DNA of 64,000 nt from Streptomyces sp. NBC_00442. GTDB lineage: Bacteria > Actinomycetota > Actinomycetes > Streptomycetales > Streptomycetaceae. The position numbers and the translations under genes were made by a program. The notes below the pieces were generated by a model, which was not told the DNA's origin, did not search any database, and was given only the letters and a program-made list of their open reading frames with translations. Of the stretch, positions 6,942 to 16,449 are shown piece after piece; position 1 is the first letter of the stretch, and every line of letters begins with the position of its first letter. The stretch lies in NCBI RefSeq assembly GCF_036014195.1, contig NZ_CP107918.1, forward strand, positions 5,704,001 through 5,768,000. The letters run 5' to 3'.

Positions 6942-8447
6942 ATGAAGGACAACAGGCCTGCGCGCAGAACAGCGGGAGCGGTGTGGCGGGGGGCTCTGCT
7001 CGTCGTCGCGTCCGGGATGGTCATCGGGTTCGCGGTGGCCTTCCACTGGTTGGGCTGGACGTCGATGCCCGGCAACTCGTGCGGCGGCCGGTACGGCGCC
7101 TGCCCCGACGGGACCACCCCCACCATCCTGCTCGCGTTCCTGTGCACCTTCGCGGCACTGCCCCTCGTCAGCTGGCGCGTCGAGAGACTGACCAGGATCC
7201 GGCCCGGCAAGGCTCTGCCCGCCGTGCTCCTGGTGACGGGCACCGTCCTCGCTCTGTGGCCGGGGTGGCAGGCGTATGTCTGGATGCGCGAACCCGTCCT
7301 CGACCGTGCCTGGGACACGCCGCTCGACCGGCCGAACACCGTCAGGGGTGTGGGGAACTGGACCCTTGACGGGGCCGTCGTCCGGGTCCACACCACCGGG
7401 CTGAACAGCTACGACCTCGCCGACGGACGTCGGCGCTGGAGCATGGACGCCCCCGCGCGCGGATCGGCCTGCGCGATGAGCGACACCGTCGTCGACGGCA
7501 CCGGCGTGATCGCCTTCGGCCGCGCGGGCCAGGCGTGCGACACGGTCTGGGGTGTGGACACCGCGAGCGGCCGCAAGCTCTGGGAGCAGAAGATCAGCGG
7601 CGATGCCGAGTTCGGGCCGGTCACCGACGGCAGGGTGGCCGCGGACACCGGCACCGCCGTCGCCCTGGAAGACACCGCCGTACGGGGCTTCGCCCTGCGC
7701 ACCGGCGTCCCGCGCTGGTCACTGGCGCTCGACAAGGGCTGCACGCCGGTCCTCGTCTCCGCCGCGGCAGGCCGTACCCGCGTGGTCGTCCAGTGCATGA
7801 CCGGCTCCGCCTTCAGCTCACTGAATCTGGTGTCGCTCGACACCGCGACCGGCACGCACGTACGCCGCACCGCGCTGCCGGCCGAGAGCCGCTGGGTGAC
7901 GATCATGGCCGTGTCGGCGCGGCCGTTCGCGCTCTGGGTCAAGGAGAAGGACGACCGGGGAATCAACGCGGTGCTGGCCTTCGACGACCAGGACCGTCCG
8001 CGCGGATCGGTGGCGGTCTCGGGGCACGAGGAGGATCTGCGCATGCCCCCGGACATCATGCGGGGCTTCGCCGCGCGGCCCGCACTCCGTGCCGTGGTCG
8101 TCGGGGACGTGCTGGTGACGGCCGTGGCGAAGCCGGGGGATACCGTCCCCGACGGGGTGTCCGGATACGCGCTCGGCAGCGGACGACGGCTGTGGCACAC
8201 CGGCGCGAGCGGGGCGGTCACGGCCCTCGCGCCACTGCCCGGAAACCGGCTCGCCGTCCTCGCGGGCGGCCGCATCGGGTCCCTCGACCCCCGCACCGGC
8301 CACCTCACCGAAGGCCCGCTGATCCGCGAGGGCATCGACGAGGTGGCCGAAGCCGCGCAACTCGTCCCCGGCCGCAACGCCGACTGGCTCCTGGTGAACC
8401 CCGATGGCACCGGCCCCACCCCACCCCTCCTCAAGGTCGCCCCCTGA
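6942..8447 (+). CDS. Membrane-anchored PQQ-type beta-propeller protein
   Basis: About 501 residues. Three hydrophobic segments occupy the first 115 residues (GALLVVASGMVIGFAVAFHW; TILLAFLCTFAALPLVSW; LPAVLLVTGTVLALWPGW). The rest is an extracytoplasmic propeller: repeated W/G blades such as GLNSYDLADGRRRWSMD, GVDTASGRKLWEQKI and GYALGSGRRLWHTG, the pattern of PQQ_2 domains. No PQQ enzyme residues are recognisable, so this is probably a binding or scaffold protein rather than a dehydrogenase. The start is uncertain: ATG 6942, GTG 6939, or TTG 6918, the last having GGGGGGAGG 8-9 bases upstream inside a hairpin. Confidence 0.75.
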   Translation: MKDNRPARRTAGAVWRGALLVVASGMVIGFAVAFHWLGWTSMPGNSCGGRYGACPDGTTPTILLAFLCTFAALPLVSWRVERLTRIRPGKALPAVLLVTGTVLALWPGWQAYVWMREPVLDRAWDTPLDRPNTVRGVGNWTLDGAVVRVHTTGLNSYDLADGRRRWSMDAPARGSACAMSDTVVDGTGVIAFGRAGQACDTVWGVDTASGRKLWEQKISGDAEFGPVTDGRVAADTGTAVALEDTAVRGFALRTGVPRWSLALDKGCTPVLVSAAAGRTRVVVQCMTGSAFSSLNLVSLDTATGTHVRRTALPAESRWVTIMAVSARPFALWVKEKDDRGINAVLAFDDQDRPRGSVAVSGHEEDLRMPPDIMRGFAARPALRAVVVGDVLVTAVAKPGDTVPDGVSGYALGSGRRLWHTGASGAVTALAPLPGNRLAVLAGGRIGSLDPRTGHLTEGPLIREGIDEVAEAAQLVPGRNADWLLVNPDGTGPTPPLLKVAP

Positions 8448-8582
8448 CGCTCGGACGTCGTCTCGGGGGCGGGGGATGGTGGCCCGGCGGGCAACCTCGT
8501 CGGTGAGGGCCGACGCCCTGCCGCTCGCCGCGCCGGCCGCCTGGCCGGCGCAGGCACGCCACCGGCCGGCGACGGAAGCGGC

Positions 8583-8616
8583 GAGCCCCGCCGCCCTGGA
8601 GGGGGCAGCGGGGCTC
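8583..8616 (-). terminator. Probable terminator of glnA
   Basis: GAGCCCCGC (8583-8591) pairs with GCGGGGCTC (8608-8616) around a 16-base loop that can itself pair. It lies 23 bases past the glnA stop and also faces the end of the propeller gene. Confidence 0.65.
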
Positions 8617-8638
8617 GGGGTGGCGCGGGGCCGGGGGC

Positions 8639-10048
8639 CTAGAGGTCGAAGTACAGCTCGAACTCGTGCGGGTGCGGGCGGAGCTGGATCGGGGCGATCT
8701 CGTGGGTGCGCTTGTAGTCGATCCACGTCTCGATCAGGTCGGAGGTGAAGACACCGCCGGCCTGGAGGTACTCGTTGTCCGCCTCAAGCGCGTCCAGGAC
8801 GGCCGGGAGCGAGGTCGGGACCTGCTGGACGTTGGCGTGCTCCTCGGGAGCCAGCTCGTAGAGGTCCTTGTCGATCGGCTCGGCCGGCTCGATCTTGTTC
8901 TTGATGCCGTCCAGGCCCGCGAGCAGCAGCGCGGAGAACGCGAGGTACGGGTTCGACGACGGGTCCGGGGCGCGGAACTCGACGCGCTTGGCCTTCGGGT
9001 TGGAGCCCGTGATCGGGATGCGCATCGCGGCGGAGCGGTTGCGCTGCGAGTACACCATGTTGACCGGGGCCTCGAAGCCGGGGACCAGGCGGTGGTAGGA
9101 GTTCACCGTCGGGTTGGTGAAGGCGAGCAGCGACGGGGCGTGCTTGAGGATGCCGCCGATGTAGTAGCGCGCCATGTCCGAGAGGCCCGCGTAGCCCTGC
9201 TCGTCGTAGAACAGCGGGTCGCCGCCGGACCACAGGGACTGGTGGACGTGCATGCCCGAGCCGTTGTCGCCGAAGATCGGCTTCGGCATGAAGGTCGCGG
9301 TCTTGCCGTTGCGCCACGCGACGTTCTTCACGATGTACTTGAAGAGCATCAGGTCGTCGGCCGCGGCGAGCAGCGTGTTGAACTTGTAGTTGATCTCGGC
9401 CTGGCCGGCGGTGCCGACCTCGTGGTGCTGGCGCTCGACCTGGAGGCCGGAGTTCTCCAGCTCCAGGGAGATCTCGGCACGCAGGTCGGCGAAGTGGTCG
9501 ACCGGCGGGGCCGGGAAGTAGCCGCCCTTGTAGCGGACCTTGTAGCCGCGGTTGTTCTCCTCGGACCCGGTGTTCCAGGCGCCGGCCTCGGAGTCGATGT
9601 GGTAGAAGGACTGGTTCGCGGACGTCTCGAACCGTACCGAGTCGAAGACGTAGAACTCGGCCTCGGGGCCGAAGTACGCGGTGTCCGCGATGCCGGTGGA
9701 GGCGAGGTAGGCCTCGGCCTTCTTGGCGATGTTGCGCGGGTCGCGGCTGTACTGCTCACCCGTGATCGGGTCATGGATGAAGAAGTTGATGTTGACCGTC
9801 TTGTCCCGCCGGAACGGGTCGACGCGCGCCGTCGACAGGTCCGCGCGGAGCGCCATGTCGGACTCGTGGATGGCCTGGAAGCCGCGGATCGACGAACCGT
9901 CGAAGGCGAGCTCCTCGGTGGGGTCGAACGCCTTCGCGGGGATCGTGAAGTGCTGCATCACGCCCGGCAGGTCGCAGAACCGGACGTCGACGAACTTCAC
10001 GTCGTTGTCCGCGATGAACTTCTTCGCGTCGTCGGCGTTCTGGAACAT
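8639..10048 (-). CDS. glnA: Glutamine synthetase type I (GlnA)
   Basis: The main, dodecameric GS-I. 469 residues. It starts [20 protein letters not shown] at ATG 10048 behind AGGAGG; a longer in-frame opening to 10318 would run through the promoter and is rejected. Motifs: [11 protein letters not shown], the metal/glutamate block [27 protein letters not shown], the ATP region [12 protein letters not shown], and near the C-terminus [11 protein letters not shown], whose tyrosine is the adenylylation target of GS-I beta-type enzymes. Regulation is visible at two levels: a GlnR box upstream, and the adenylylation site for GlnE. Monocistronic, with a hairpin after the stop. Confidence 0.98.
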   Translation of the reverse strand: MFQNADDAKKFIADNDVKFVDVRFCDLPGVMQHFTIPAKAFDPTEELAFDGSSIRGFQAIHESDMALRADLSTARVDPFRRDKTVNINFFIHDPITGEQYSRDPRNIAKKAEAYLASTGIADTAYFGPEAEFYVFDSVRFETSANQSFYHIDSEAGAWNTGSEENNRGYKVRYKGGYFPAPPVDHFADLRAEISLELENSGLQVERQHHEVGTAGQAEINYKFNTLLAAADDLMLFKYIVKNVAWRNGKTATFMPKPIFGDNGSGMHVHQSLWSGGDPLFYDEQGYAGLSDMARYYIGGILKHAPSLLAFTNPTVNSYHRLVPGFEAPVNMVYSQRNRSAAMRIPITGSNPKAKRVEFRAPDPSSNPYLAFSALLLAGLDGIKNKIEPAEPIDKDLYELAPEEHANVQQVPTSLPAVLDALEADNEYLQAGGVFTSDLIETWIDYKRTHEIAPIQLRPHPHEFELYFDL

Positions 10049-10145
10049 CCAACTCCTCCTACTCCCACCCGGGAGGGGCGGGGTTGCAGCTCGGTCGTGC
10101 GGCCAGTGCGGTGGCACACGCTGGACCCGACCATAGGCAGACGGG

Positions 10146-10183
10146 ATTTCTCCGGCGTGACCCGTTTGTTTCACCCAAGTTAA
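10146..10183 (-). promoter_or_regulatory. GlnR box upstream of glnA
   Basis: Read on the - strand from 10183: TTAAC-n6-GAAAC-n6-GTCAC-n6-GAAAT, close to the actinobacterial GlnR consensus in all four half-sites. It ends about 97 bases before the glnA start. Confidence 0.9.
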
Positions 10184-10244
10184 CCGGCCTGGTGGTGAAC
10201 GTGCCAAGGCCGACCCGGGCCGAAGTGATCGAAAACGGGCACAG

Positions 10245-10250
10245 TACCGT
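10245..10250 (+). promoter_or_regulatory. -10 element for leaderless RDD gene
   Basis: TACCGT followed by exactly six bases and then GTG 10257, which places the expected transcription start on the start codon. No Shine-Dalgarno sequence is present. No clear -35. Confidence 0.5.
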
Positions 10251-10256
10251 GGGACC

Positions 10257-10724
10257 GTGGACAACAGGCAAGCAATGGGATCGTGGCTCTCGGGGCCCCG
10301 CGCGGCCGCCGAAGACATGGGTGTCGACTTCGGCTACCGGGGCGAACGGCTCGGTCTGCCCAAGGACGGGCCCGGCTCGGTGGCCCCGCTCGGCCGCCGC
10401 TTCGGCGCCATCTTCATCGACTGGGCCCTGTGCGCCCTGATCGCCTACCAGCTGATCGCCCACGGCAATACGCACGCCGCGAACAACTGGGCGCTCCTCG
10501 TCTTCCTCGTGCTCGGCGTGCTGACGGTGGGAACCGTCGGCTTCACCCCCGGCAAGCGGCTGCTCGGCCTGCGCGTGGTCGCCGAGGAGGGTGGCCGGCT
10601 CGGAATCGTCCGGGTCGTCGTCCGCACCGTGCTGCTGTGCCTGGCGATCCCCGCGCTGATCTGGGACCGCGACGGCCGCGGCCTGCACGACCGCCTCGCC
10701 CGCGCGGTGCAGGTCAGGATCTGA
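10257..10724 (+). CDS. RDD-family membrane protein
   Basis: 155 residues. After a 45-residue cytoplasmic N-terminus comes [20 protein letters not shown], whose R...D pattern defines the RDD domain, then a second membrane segment ([19 protein letters not shown]), [12 protein letters not shown], and a third segment ending [14 protein letters not shown]. Function of the family is not established; some members affect ion homeostasis. GTG start, probably leaderless. It diverges from glnA and ends at a strong two-way terminator. Confidence 0.85.
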   Translation: MDNRQAMGSWLSGPRAAAEDMGVDFGYRGERLGLPKDGPGSVAPLGRRFGAIFIDWALCALIAYQLIAHGNTHAANNWALLVFLVLGVLTVGTVGFTPGKRLLGLRVVAEEGGRLGIVRVVVRTVLLCLAIPALIWDRDGRGLHDRLARAVQVRI

Positions 10725-10760
10725 CCCGGATCCCTCCCGAACCTGCCCGGCACACGGAAA

Positions 10761-10791
10761 GGCGGCCCGGACCATCTCGGTCCGGGCCGCC
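10761..10791. terminator. Bidirectional terminator
   Basis: GGCGGCCCGGACC and GGTCCGGGCCGCC form a 13-bp perfect stem with loop ATCTC between two convergent genes (RDD and DUF4191). Confidence 0.88.
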
Positions 10792-10828
10792 TTCGTATGC
10801 GTGCGTTATGCGTACGAGGTGAGGGGGG

Positions 10829-11536
10829 TCAGCGCGTCTTTCCGCCGCGCGGCATCCGCATGCCCTTGGGCATCGGACCCTTCGGCAGCGGCATGTTGCT
10901 CATCAGGTCGCCCATGGCGCGCAGCCGGTCGTTGGCCGCGGTGACCTGCGGGCCGGACAGGACGCGGGGGAGCTTCAGGAGCGTGGTGCGCACCTTCTTC
11001 AGCGGCACCTGGCCCTCGCCGTCGCCGACGATCACGTCGTGGACGGGAACGTCCACCACGATGCGGGCCATCTTCTTCTTCTCGGCGGCCAGCAGGGACT
11101 TCACCCGGTTCGGGTTGCCCTCGGCCACGAGGACGACGCCGGCCCGGCCGACGGCCCGGTGGACGACGTCCTGGCTGCGGTTCATCGCCACCGCCGGGGT
11201 GGTGGTCCAGCCGCGCCCGATGTTCTGGAGCACGGCGGCGGCCGCACCCGGCTGGCCCTCCATCTGGCCGAAGGCCGCCCGCTCGGCTCGCCGTCCGAAG
11301 ACGATCGCCATCGCGAGCACGGCCACAAGGAGGCCGAGAATGCCCAGGTAGATCGGGTGCCCGAGCAGGAAACCGATCGCGAGGAAGACGCCGATGACGA
11401 CGATTCCCACGCCAGCGATGACAAGCCCGATCTTGGAATCGGCCTTGCGGGTCATCTTGTAGGTCAGGGCGATCTGCTTCAGTCGCCCCGCATTCGCATC
11501 GTTCGCAGCGCTCTCTGCGGTTGCCTTCCTCGCCAT
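10829..11536 (-). CDS. DUF4191-family membrane protein
   Basis: 235 residues. A charged N-terminus (RLKQIALTYKMTRKADSKIG) leads into two adjacent transmembrane segments (LVIAGVGIVVIGVFLAIGFL; LGILGLLVAVLAMAIVF), then a cytoplasmic domain with PGAAAAVLQNIGRGW and AEGNPNRVKSLLAAEKKKMA, and a Pro/Met/Lys-rich tail. This layout is that of the actinobacterial DUF4191 family, whose role is unknown. The gene sits next to lipA, as it usually does in Streptomyces as far as I recall. A small gene lies 19 bases upstream in the same direction. Confidence 0.87.
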   Translation of the reverse strand: MARKATAESAANDANAGRLKQIALTYKMTRKADSKIGLVIAGVGIVVIGVFLAIGFLLGHPIYLGILGLLVAVLAMAIVFGRRAERAAFGQMEGQPGAAAAVLQNIGRGWTTTPAVAMNRSQDVVHRAVGRAGVVLVAEGNPNRVKSLLAAEKKKMARIVVDVPVHDVIVGDGEGQVPLKKVRTTLLKLPRVLSGPQVTAANDRLRAMGDLMSNMPLPKGPMPKGMRMPRGGKTR

Positions 11537-11555
11537 AGCAGGAAGTTTACGTGGC

Positions 11556-11768
11556 CTAGGAGCGACGGGTGGCCACGGCCTCCAGTACGTGCTGCGCCTC
11601 GACCCGGTCCTTGGCCCGGCGCCGGTCCTCGAGGACGGCGGTCCAGGCGTTGCGTCGGGCGGTGCGCTGGCCGGAACCCATGATCAGCGACTCCATGGCG
11701 CGCAGCGCGCCGGTGACGGACGGAAGCGTGGTGGCTCGCACGGTCTGCGGAGCGGTAGCGGCCTGCAT
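11556..11768 (-). CDS. Small conserved hypothetical protein (70 aa)
   Basis: MQAATAPQTVRATTLPSVTG... with a basic helical C-terminal half (RRNAWTAVLEDRRRAKDRVE, then AQHVLEAVATRRS). Unknown family. Start chosen at ATG 11768; a GTG at 11861 is in frame and would add 31 residues of low-complexity Pro/Arg sequence, which I consider less likely. The gene is 19 bases upstream of the DUF4191 gene in the same orientation and may be cotranscribed with it. Confidence 0.65.
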   Translation of the reverse strand: MQAATAPQTVRATTLPSVTGALRAMESLIMGSGQRTARRNAWTAVLEDRRRAKDRVEAQHVLEAVATRRS

Positions 11769-11934
11769 CGTCGAGGTCCCCCCTCGGGACGGGATCGGGA
11801 ACGGATTCGGAAACGGGCGAACGGGCGTGGGGGCATGCGCGGTGCGTAAAGCCATCGTCACTGATGGGTGTTACCAGGGCGTGTCCGAGCGGTCAAACCC
11901 CAATGAAACCTTGACGCGGGCGTGAAAAACGCCA

Positions 11935-11983
11935 ACGCGGCCCGTACCCGCGCCCCGACCTGCGGGGACGGTACGAGCCGCGT
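11935..11983 (-). terminator. Probable lipA terminator
   Basis: ACGCGGC ... GCCGCGT outer arms with inner GTACC/GGTAC and CCCG/CGGG pairs form an interrupted long hairpin about 60 bases after the lipA stop. Confidence 0.65.
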
Positions 11984-12044
11984 CGTCGAGGCCATTACCG
12001 ATCAGTAGCCGCTTGTGAGCGGCTTCACGCGCACTGCGCCCCGG

Positions 12045-13001
12045 TCAGGCGGTGGCGGCGGCGCTCCGGGCTTCCATCGCCTGCTGGTACAGGCGGCCGG
12101 CCCGGTAGGAGGAGCGGACCAGCGGGCCCGACATCACACCGGAGAAGCCGATCTCGTCGGCCTCCTCCTTCAGCTCCACGAACTCCTGCGGCTTCACCCA
12201 GCGCTCGACCGGGTGGTGCCGCACGGAGGGGCGCAGGTACTGCGTGATCGTGATGAGTTCGCAACCCGCGTCGTGCAGGTGCTGGAGCGCCTCGCTGACC
12301 TCCTCGCGGGTCTCGCCCATGCCGAGGATCAGGTTGGACTTGGTGATCAGGCCGTAGTCGCGGGCCTTGGTGATCACGTCGAGGGAGCGCTCGTAACGGA
12401 AGCCGGGGCGGATCCGCTTGAAGATCCGCGGCACGGTCTCGACGTTGTGCGCGAAGACCTCGGGGCGGGAGGAGAAGACCTCTTCCAGCTGCTCGGGGAC
12501 CGCGTTGAAGTCGGGGGCCAGGAGCTCGACCTTGGTGCGGCCCTCGCCGCGCCCGGCGGTCTGCGCGTGGATCTGGCGCACCGTCTCCGCGTACAGCCAG
12601 GCGCCGCCGTCGGCCAGGTCGTCGCGGGCGACGCCGGTGATGGTGGCGTAGTTCAGGTCCATTGTGACGACGGACTCGCCGACGCGGCGGGGCTCGTCGC
12701 GGTCCAGCGCCTCGGGCTTGCCCGTGTCGATCTGGCAGAAGTCGCAGCGCCGGGTGCACTGGTCGCCGCCGATGAGGAAGGTCGCCTCGCGGTCCTCCCA
12801 GCACTCGAAGATGTTGGGACAGCCCGCCTCCTGGCAGACCGTGTGCAGCCCTTCGCTCTTCACCAGCTTCTGCAGCTGGTTGTACTCGGGGCCCATCTTC
12901 GCCCGGGTCTTGATCCACTCGGGCTTGCGCTCGATGGGGGTCTGGCTGTTCCGGACCTCCAGGCGCAGCATCTTGCGTCCGTCGGGTGCGACTGCGGACA
13001 C
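12045..13001 (-). CDS. lipA: Lipoyl synthase (LipA)
   Basis: Radical-SAM enzyme inserting two sulfur atoms into octanoyl groups on lipoyl domains. 318 residues. Both iron-sulfur motifs are visible: the auxiliary cluster [15 protein letters not shown] (C-x4-C-x5-C) and the radical-SAM cluster CTRRCDFC (CxxxCxxC). Family blocks [10 protein letters not shown] and GMGETREEV are intact. It lies 132 bases downstream of lipB, in the same direction, with its own -10-like TAGGGT within a 10-bp palindrome (ACCCTAGGGT, near 13037-13046). Its substrates are encoded in this window: the E2 lipoyl domains at 31.6-33.4 kb. Confidence 0.97.
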   Translation of the reverse strand: MSAVAPDGRKMLRLEVRNSQTPIERKPEWIKTRAKMGPEYNQLQKLVKSEGLHTVCQEAGCPNIFECWEDREATFLIGGDQCTRRCDFCQIDTGKPEALDRDEPRRVGESVVTMDLNYATITGVARDDLADGGAWLYAETVRQIHAQTAGRGEGRTKVELLAPDFNAVPEQLEEVFSSRPEVFAHNVETVPRIFKRIRPGFRYERSLDVITKARDYGLITKSNLILGMGETREEVSEALQHLHDAGCELITITQYLRPSVRHHPVERWVKPQEFVELKEEADEIGFSGVMSGPLVRSSYRAGRLYQQAMEARSAAATA

Positions 13002-13133
13002 GTCCGGCTCCCTGTGACTTCGATTCTTCGGCGGACCCTAGGGTACGCCCGTTGATTGAACGGCTGAGGTGCGGCCCACTGCCGTGGGGGCAACCCGCGC
13101 GGGCGCGCGGGCATTCCCCCCGCCGCCGGGTGG

Positions 13134-13931
13134 TCAGGCGGACGCGCGCTCGATCTCGCGAGGGGCCAGCTCCGCGTGCTCAAGGATGTCCTTGAGGTGG
13201 CGCTCCACCACGGGGAGCACCTCCTCGATCGTGACCTCGCGGCCCAGCTCGTACGAGAGCGACGTCACACCCGCGTCACGGATCCCGCAGGGCACGATCC
13301 GGTCGAACCAGGTGTTGTCCGGATTCACGTTGAACGAGAAGCCGTGCATCGTGACGCCCTTGGCGACGCGGATGCCGATCGCGGCCAGCTTGCGGTCCTC
13401 GCGGCGCTGGCCGGCGTTGGAGGGCGCGTACTCGGGGCCGTTGAGGCGGGCGTCGAACTCGTCGTCGCCCAGGCGCGGATCGAAGTCGAGGGACAGACCG
13501 CCGAGCTTGGGGCGCTGCTCCACCGGGTCGCCGAGCACCCACACCCCGCTGCGGCCCTCGATCCGGGTGGTCGCGAGGCCGAAATCGGCGGCGGTGCGGA
13601 TCAGGGCCTCTTCGAGGCGGCGTACGTGCGCGACGACGTCGACGGGGCGGGGCAGTTTCTGGATCGGGTAGCCGACGAGCTGGCCGGGACCGTGCCAGGT
13701 GATCTTGCCGCCGCGGTCGACGTCGATGACCGGAGTGCCGTCGAGGGGGCGCTCGCTGGCCTCGGTGCGCCGGCCCGCCGTGTAGACCGGCTGGTGCTCA
13801 AGGAGCAGACAGGTGTCGGTGATCTCGTCGGCGAACCGGGCCGCGTGCACCCGGCGCTGCTCGTCCCAGGCCTCCTGGTACTCGACCGCGTCCTCGCCGA
13901 AACCCAGCCGGACAAATCGCAGCTCGTTCAC
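13134..13931 (-). CDS. lipB: Octanoyl-[acyl carrier protein] transferase (LipB)
   Basis: Transfers octanoate from ACP to lipoyl domains, the step before LipA. 265 residues. Conserved parts: [37 protein letters not shown], and the catalytic pair: lysine in [19 protein letters not shown] and cysteine in [14 protein letters not shown]. Start is GTG 13931 ([12 protein letters not shown]) with GGGGAG five to six bases upstream; an ATG 87 bases further up would add an arginine-rich stretch without conservation. lipB and lipA form a functional pair and possibly an operon. Confidence 0.96.
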   Translation of the reverse strand: MNELRFVRLGFGEDAVEYQEAWDEQRRVHAARFADEITDTCLLLEHQPVYTAGRRTEASERPLDGTPVIDVDRGGKITWHGPGQLVGYPIQKLPRPVDVVAHVRRLEEALIRTAADFGLATTRIEGRSGVWVLGDPVEQRPKLGGLSLDFDPRLGDDEFDARLNGPEYAPSNAGQRREDRKLAAIGIRVAKGVTMHGFSFNVNPDNTWFDRIVPCGIRDAGVTSLSYELGREVTIEEVLPVVERHLKDILEHAELAPREIERASA

Positions 13932-14197
13932 GCCAGCTCCCCTGTCGAACCTCGTCGAACCTCTTGGACCGAACCTCTTGGATCCCCGTGGATGCGACCG
14001 GTGCGCGTCCTCATTCACTGTACGACCGTGTTCGACACCCCTCGCACGCCCCCTGGAGCCGGCAGAAACGGCACGTCACCACACGATCGGATGAATGCGG
14101 GGCGAAGGCGGCGGCACCGGCCGTATTGACCGCTAAATTCTCGCCGTTCCATGAGGGCTGCACGCTTTGGCCCGGAAGGCAGGAGAACGCAGAGCTG

Positions 14198-15646
14198 ATG
14201 ACGGAACGACCCTCGCAGCGCACCCCCAACCGCCAGCTCGCCGCACTCATCGCAGAAGCCGGGTTCTCCAATGCCGGGCTCGCCCGACGCGTTGACCAGC
14301 TCGGACTTGAGCACGGCCTGGACCTGCGCTACGACAAGACCTCGGTCACGCGGTGGCTGCGCGGCCAGCAACCGCGCGGCACCACACCCGCGCTGATCGC
14401 CGAGGTGTTCACCCGGCGGCTCGGCCGCCGGCTCTCCGCCCAGGACCTCGGGCTCGACGCCTGCGCGCCGGTGTACGCGGGCCTGGAGTTCGCGGCGACG
14501 CCGGAGGAGGCCGTCGACATCGTCAGCGGGCTCTGGCGCAAGGACTCGGGCAGCCACGCCGAACTCCGCAAGATCGCCTTCACCCCGGCAGGCCTGGTGG
14601 TCCCGAGCAGGGACTGGCTCATCGGGCGGGCCGACGACCGGGTGGGACGAGGCGAACCGAACCCCTCGGCGGGCGTGACCCGCATCCCGGTCCAGGGGCG
14701 CCCCTCCGTACCCCGCCAGCGGACCACCGACAGAGGCCCGGGACAGCGCGTGACCAGCGGGGACATCGCGGCGCTCCGCTCCGTCGGCGAACTGTTCCGC
14801 ACGCTCGACCACGCCTATGGCGGCGGCCACGCGCGCCAGGCCCTGGTGCGCTATCTGGAACACGAGGCCGAGCCGATGCTGCGCGGCACCTACGGCGAGA
14901 ACGTGGGGCGGCGCCTGTTCGCGGCCGCCGCGGACCTGACGAGACTGGCCGGCTGGACCTCGTACGACATCGCCGCACACGGGCTCGCCCAGCGGTACTT
15001 CGTGCAGGCGCTGCGGCTCTCGCAGGCCGCGGGCGACCGGGCGTACGGCAGTTACGTCCTGGTCACCATGAGCCGTCAGGCCGTCTACCTCGGGCACGGC
15101 CGCGAGGCGGTCCAGCTGGCCCGGGTCGCCCAGCAGGGCGTGGGAGCCGCGGCGCCGCCCGTCGTGCAGTCCCTCCTCAACGCCGTGGAGGCACGCGGGC
15201 ACGGCGTGCTCGGCGAGGTCCGGGCGTGCACCGCCTCGCTCGTGCGGGCCGAGCGGGCCTTGGAAAGCGCCCGGCCCGGCGACGACGTGCCGCACTGGGG
15301 GCGCTTCTTCGACGAGGCGCAGCTCGCCGACGAGTTCGGCCACTGCCACCGCGACCTCCAGCAGTACCGCGCCTGCGCCCAGCACGCGGAGCGCTCCCTG
15401 CAGCTGCGCGCCCCCGGCTACGCCCGCTCGCGCCTGTTCAGCCGGATCGTGCTGGCCACGGCCCGGCTCGGCCTCGGCGAACTCGACCAGGCGTGCGCCC
15501 TCGGCGCGGAGGCGGCCCAGCAGGCCAGCGAGATGCGGTCGGCCCGAGCGGTCGAGTACGTACGCGACTTCGAGCGCCGCCTGGAGCCGTACCGCGACGC
15601 CGCCGCCGTCCGCACCTACCGGGACCGGGTGGCCGCGTTGGGGTGA
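14198..15646 (+). CDS. HTH/TPR-type transcriptional regulator
   Basis: 482 residues. N-terminal 80 residues look like a helix-turn-helix of the large Streptomyces regulator group (LARRVDQLGLEHGLDLRYDK, then SVTRWLRGQQPRG). The C-terminal two thirds are helical repeats rich in A/L/R with TPR-like spacing (YFVQALRLSQAAGDRAYGSY; YRACAQHAERSLQLRAPGYA). Proteins with this plan include developmental and antibiotic-production regulators such as NsdA; I cannot name the orthologue. ATG 14198 is preceded by AGGAG at 14181-14185, rather far (12 bases). The gene stands alone, divergent from lipB. Confidence 0.78.
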   Translation: MTERPSQRTPNRQLAALIAEAGFSNAGLARRVDQLGLEHGLDLRYDKTSVTRWLRGQQPRGTTPALIAEVFTRRLGRRLSAQDLGLDACAPVYAGLEFAATPEEAVDIVSGLWRKDSGSHAELRKIAFTPAGLVVPSRDWLIGRADDRVGRGEPNPSAGVTRIPVQGRPSVPRQRTTDRGPGQRVTSGDIAALRSVGELFRTLDHAYGGGHARQALVRYLEHEAEPMLRGTYGENVGRRLFAAAADLTRLAGWTSYDIAAHGLAQRYFVQALRLSQAAGDRAYGSYVLVTMSRQAVYLGHGREAVQLARVAQQGVGAAAPPVVQSLLNAVEARGHGVLGEVRACTASLVRAERALESARPGDDVPHWGRFFDEAQLADEFGHCHRDLQQYRACAQHAERSLQLRAPGYARSRLFSRIVLATARLGLGELDQACALGAEAAQQASEMRSARAVEYVRDFERRLEPYRDAAAVRTYRDRVAALG

Positions 15647-15714
15647 GTCGGGGTGAGTCGGGGTGGGGCGAGGGGGAGGCCGGCCGGGACACGGTGACTG
15701 TCAGTGGGCGCCGC

Positions 15715-15720
15715 TAGCGT
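15715..15720 (+). promoter_or_regulatory. -10 element for a leaderless transcript
   Basis: TAGCGT, six bases, then ATG 15727. The predicted transcript start coincides with the A of the start codon and there is no ribosome binding site. Confidence 0.6.
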
Positions 15721-15726
15721 CTTCGT

Positions 15727-16377
15727 ATGGGTATCACCTCGGCCTGGTCCATCACCGCCCACGACGACGCCTTCGTCGCGTCCCTGGCCCCCTGGCTGCT
15801 CCCGTTGATCGCAGCGGACCGGGACGCGCCGGGGGCGCGTGCGCGCTGGGAGCGCTGGCAGCGCGAGCCGCTGCCGGACTTCCGTACCTGGTGGGAGCCC
15901 TTCGGCTCGTCGGGCGGAGCGGAGGCGGACGCGCTGGACTCCTTCCATCAACTGACCCTGGCCGGTGACCATGTGCAGAAGCTGTACGACGGTCTCGGGC
16001 AGGGGCAGGGGGACACCTTCTCCCTGTTCACGGACGTGTGGGACCGGGTGGAGGGGGAGGAGGACATCTTCCTCTCGGTCCAGAGCAAGGAGTTCGCGCT
16101 CCGGGCCTTCCTCCACGCGACGGGCCCCCGGCGGGCGGGCCTGCTGCCCGGCTGGTGCGGCTGCTTCCTGCTCACCTCGGGTCAGGTGCGCGCGACGCTG
16201 CCCGCGGTCGAGCGCGCCCTTGGCTTCACCCCGCGCGAGCGCGCCGAAGCCGATGACCAGGACTGGCTGTTCTACGGCGACGGCGAGGAGAGCGTGCTGG
16301 ACGGGCCACTGCGGATGTGGCGGCAGGCCGCGGCGGACGGCCGCGGCCTGTGCGGGGCGTCCGTGATCATCTACTGA
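15727..16377 (+). CDS. Conserved hypothetical protein (216 aa; DUF7691-like)
   Basis: A soluble acidic protein beginning MGITSAWSITAHDDAFVASL, with W-rich blocks (RARWERWQREPLPDFRTWWE) and a C-terminal RMWRQAAADGRGLCGASVII. It resembles a family of streptomycete proteins of unknown function that I associate with DUF7691, but the assignment is tentative. No signal peptide or membrane segment. The promoter geometry points to leaderless translation. It follows the HTH/TPR gene by 80 bases and could partly share its transcript. Confidence 0.7.
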   Translation: MGITSAWSITAHDDAFVASLAPWLLPLIAADRDAPGARARWERWQREPLPDFRTWWEPFGSSGGAEADALDSFHQLTLAGDHVQKLYDGLGQGQGDTFSLFTDVWDRVEGEEDIFLSVQSKEFALRAFLHATGPRRAGLLPGWCGCFLLTSGQVRATLPAVERALGFTPRERAEADDQDWLFYGDGEESVLDGPLRMWRQAAADGRGLCGASVIIY

Positions 16378-16449
16378 GGCGTGGCGTCCACCGGGGCGGG
16401 CGCCACGGGTCGGCTCCGGGCTCGGGCCGCGTTGCTCCGGCCGCGTTGC

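Noticed and set aside
10049..10318. 90-residue N-terminal extension of GlnA
   Set aside because: The extension covers the promoter and GlnR box, and the ATG at 10048 has AGGAGG and the family N-terminus.
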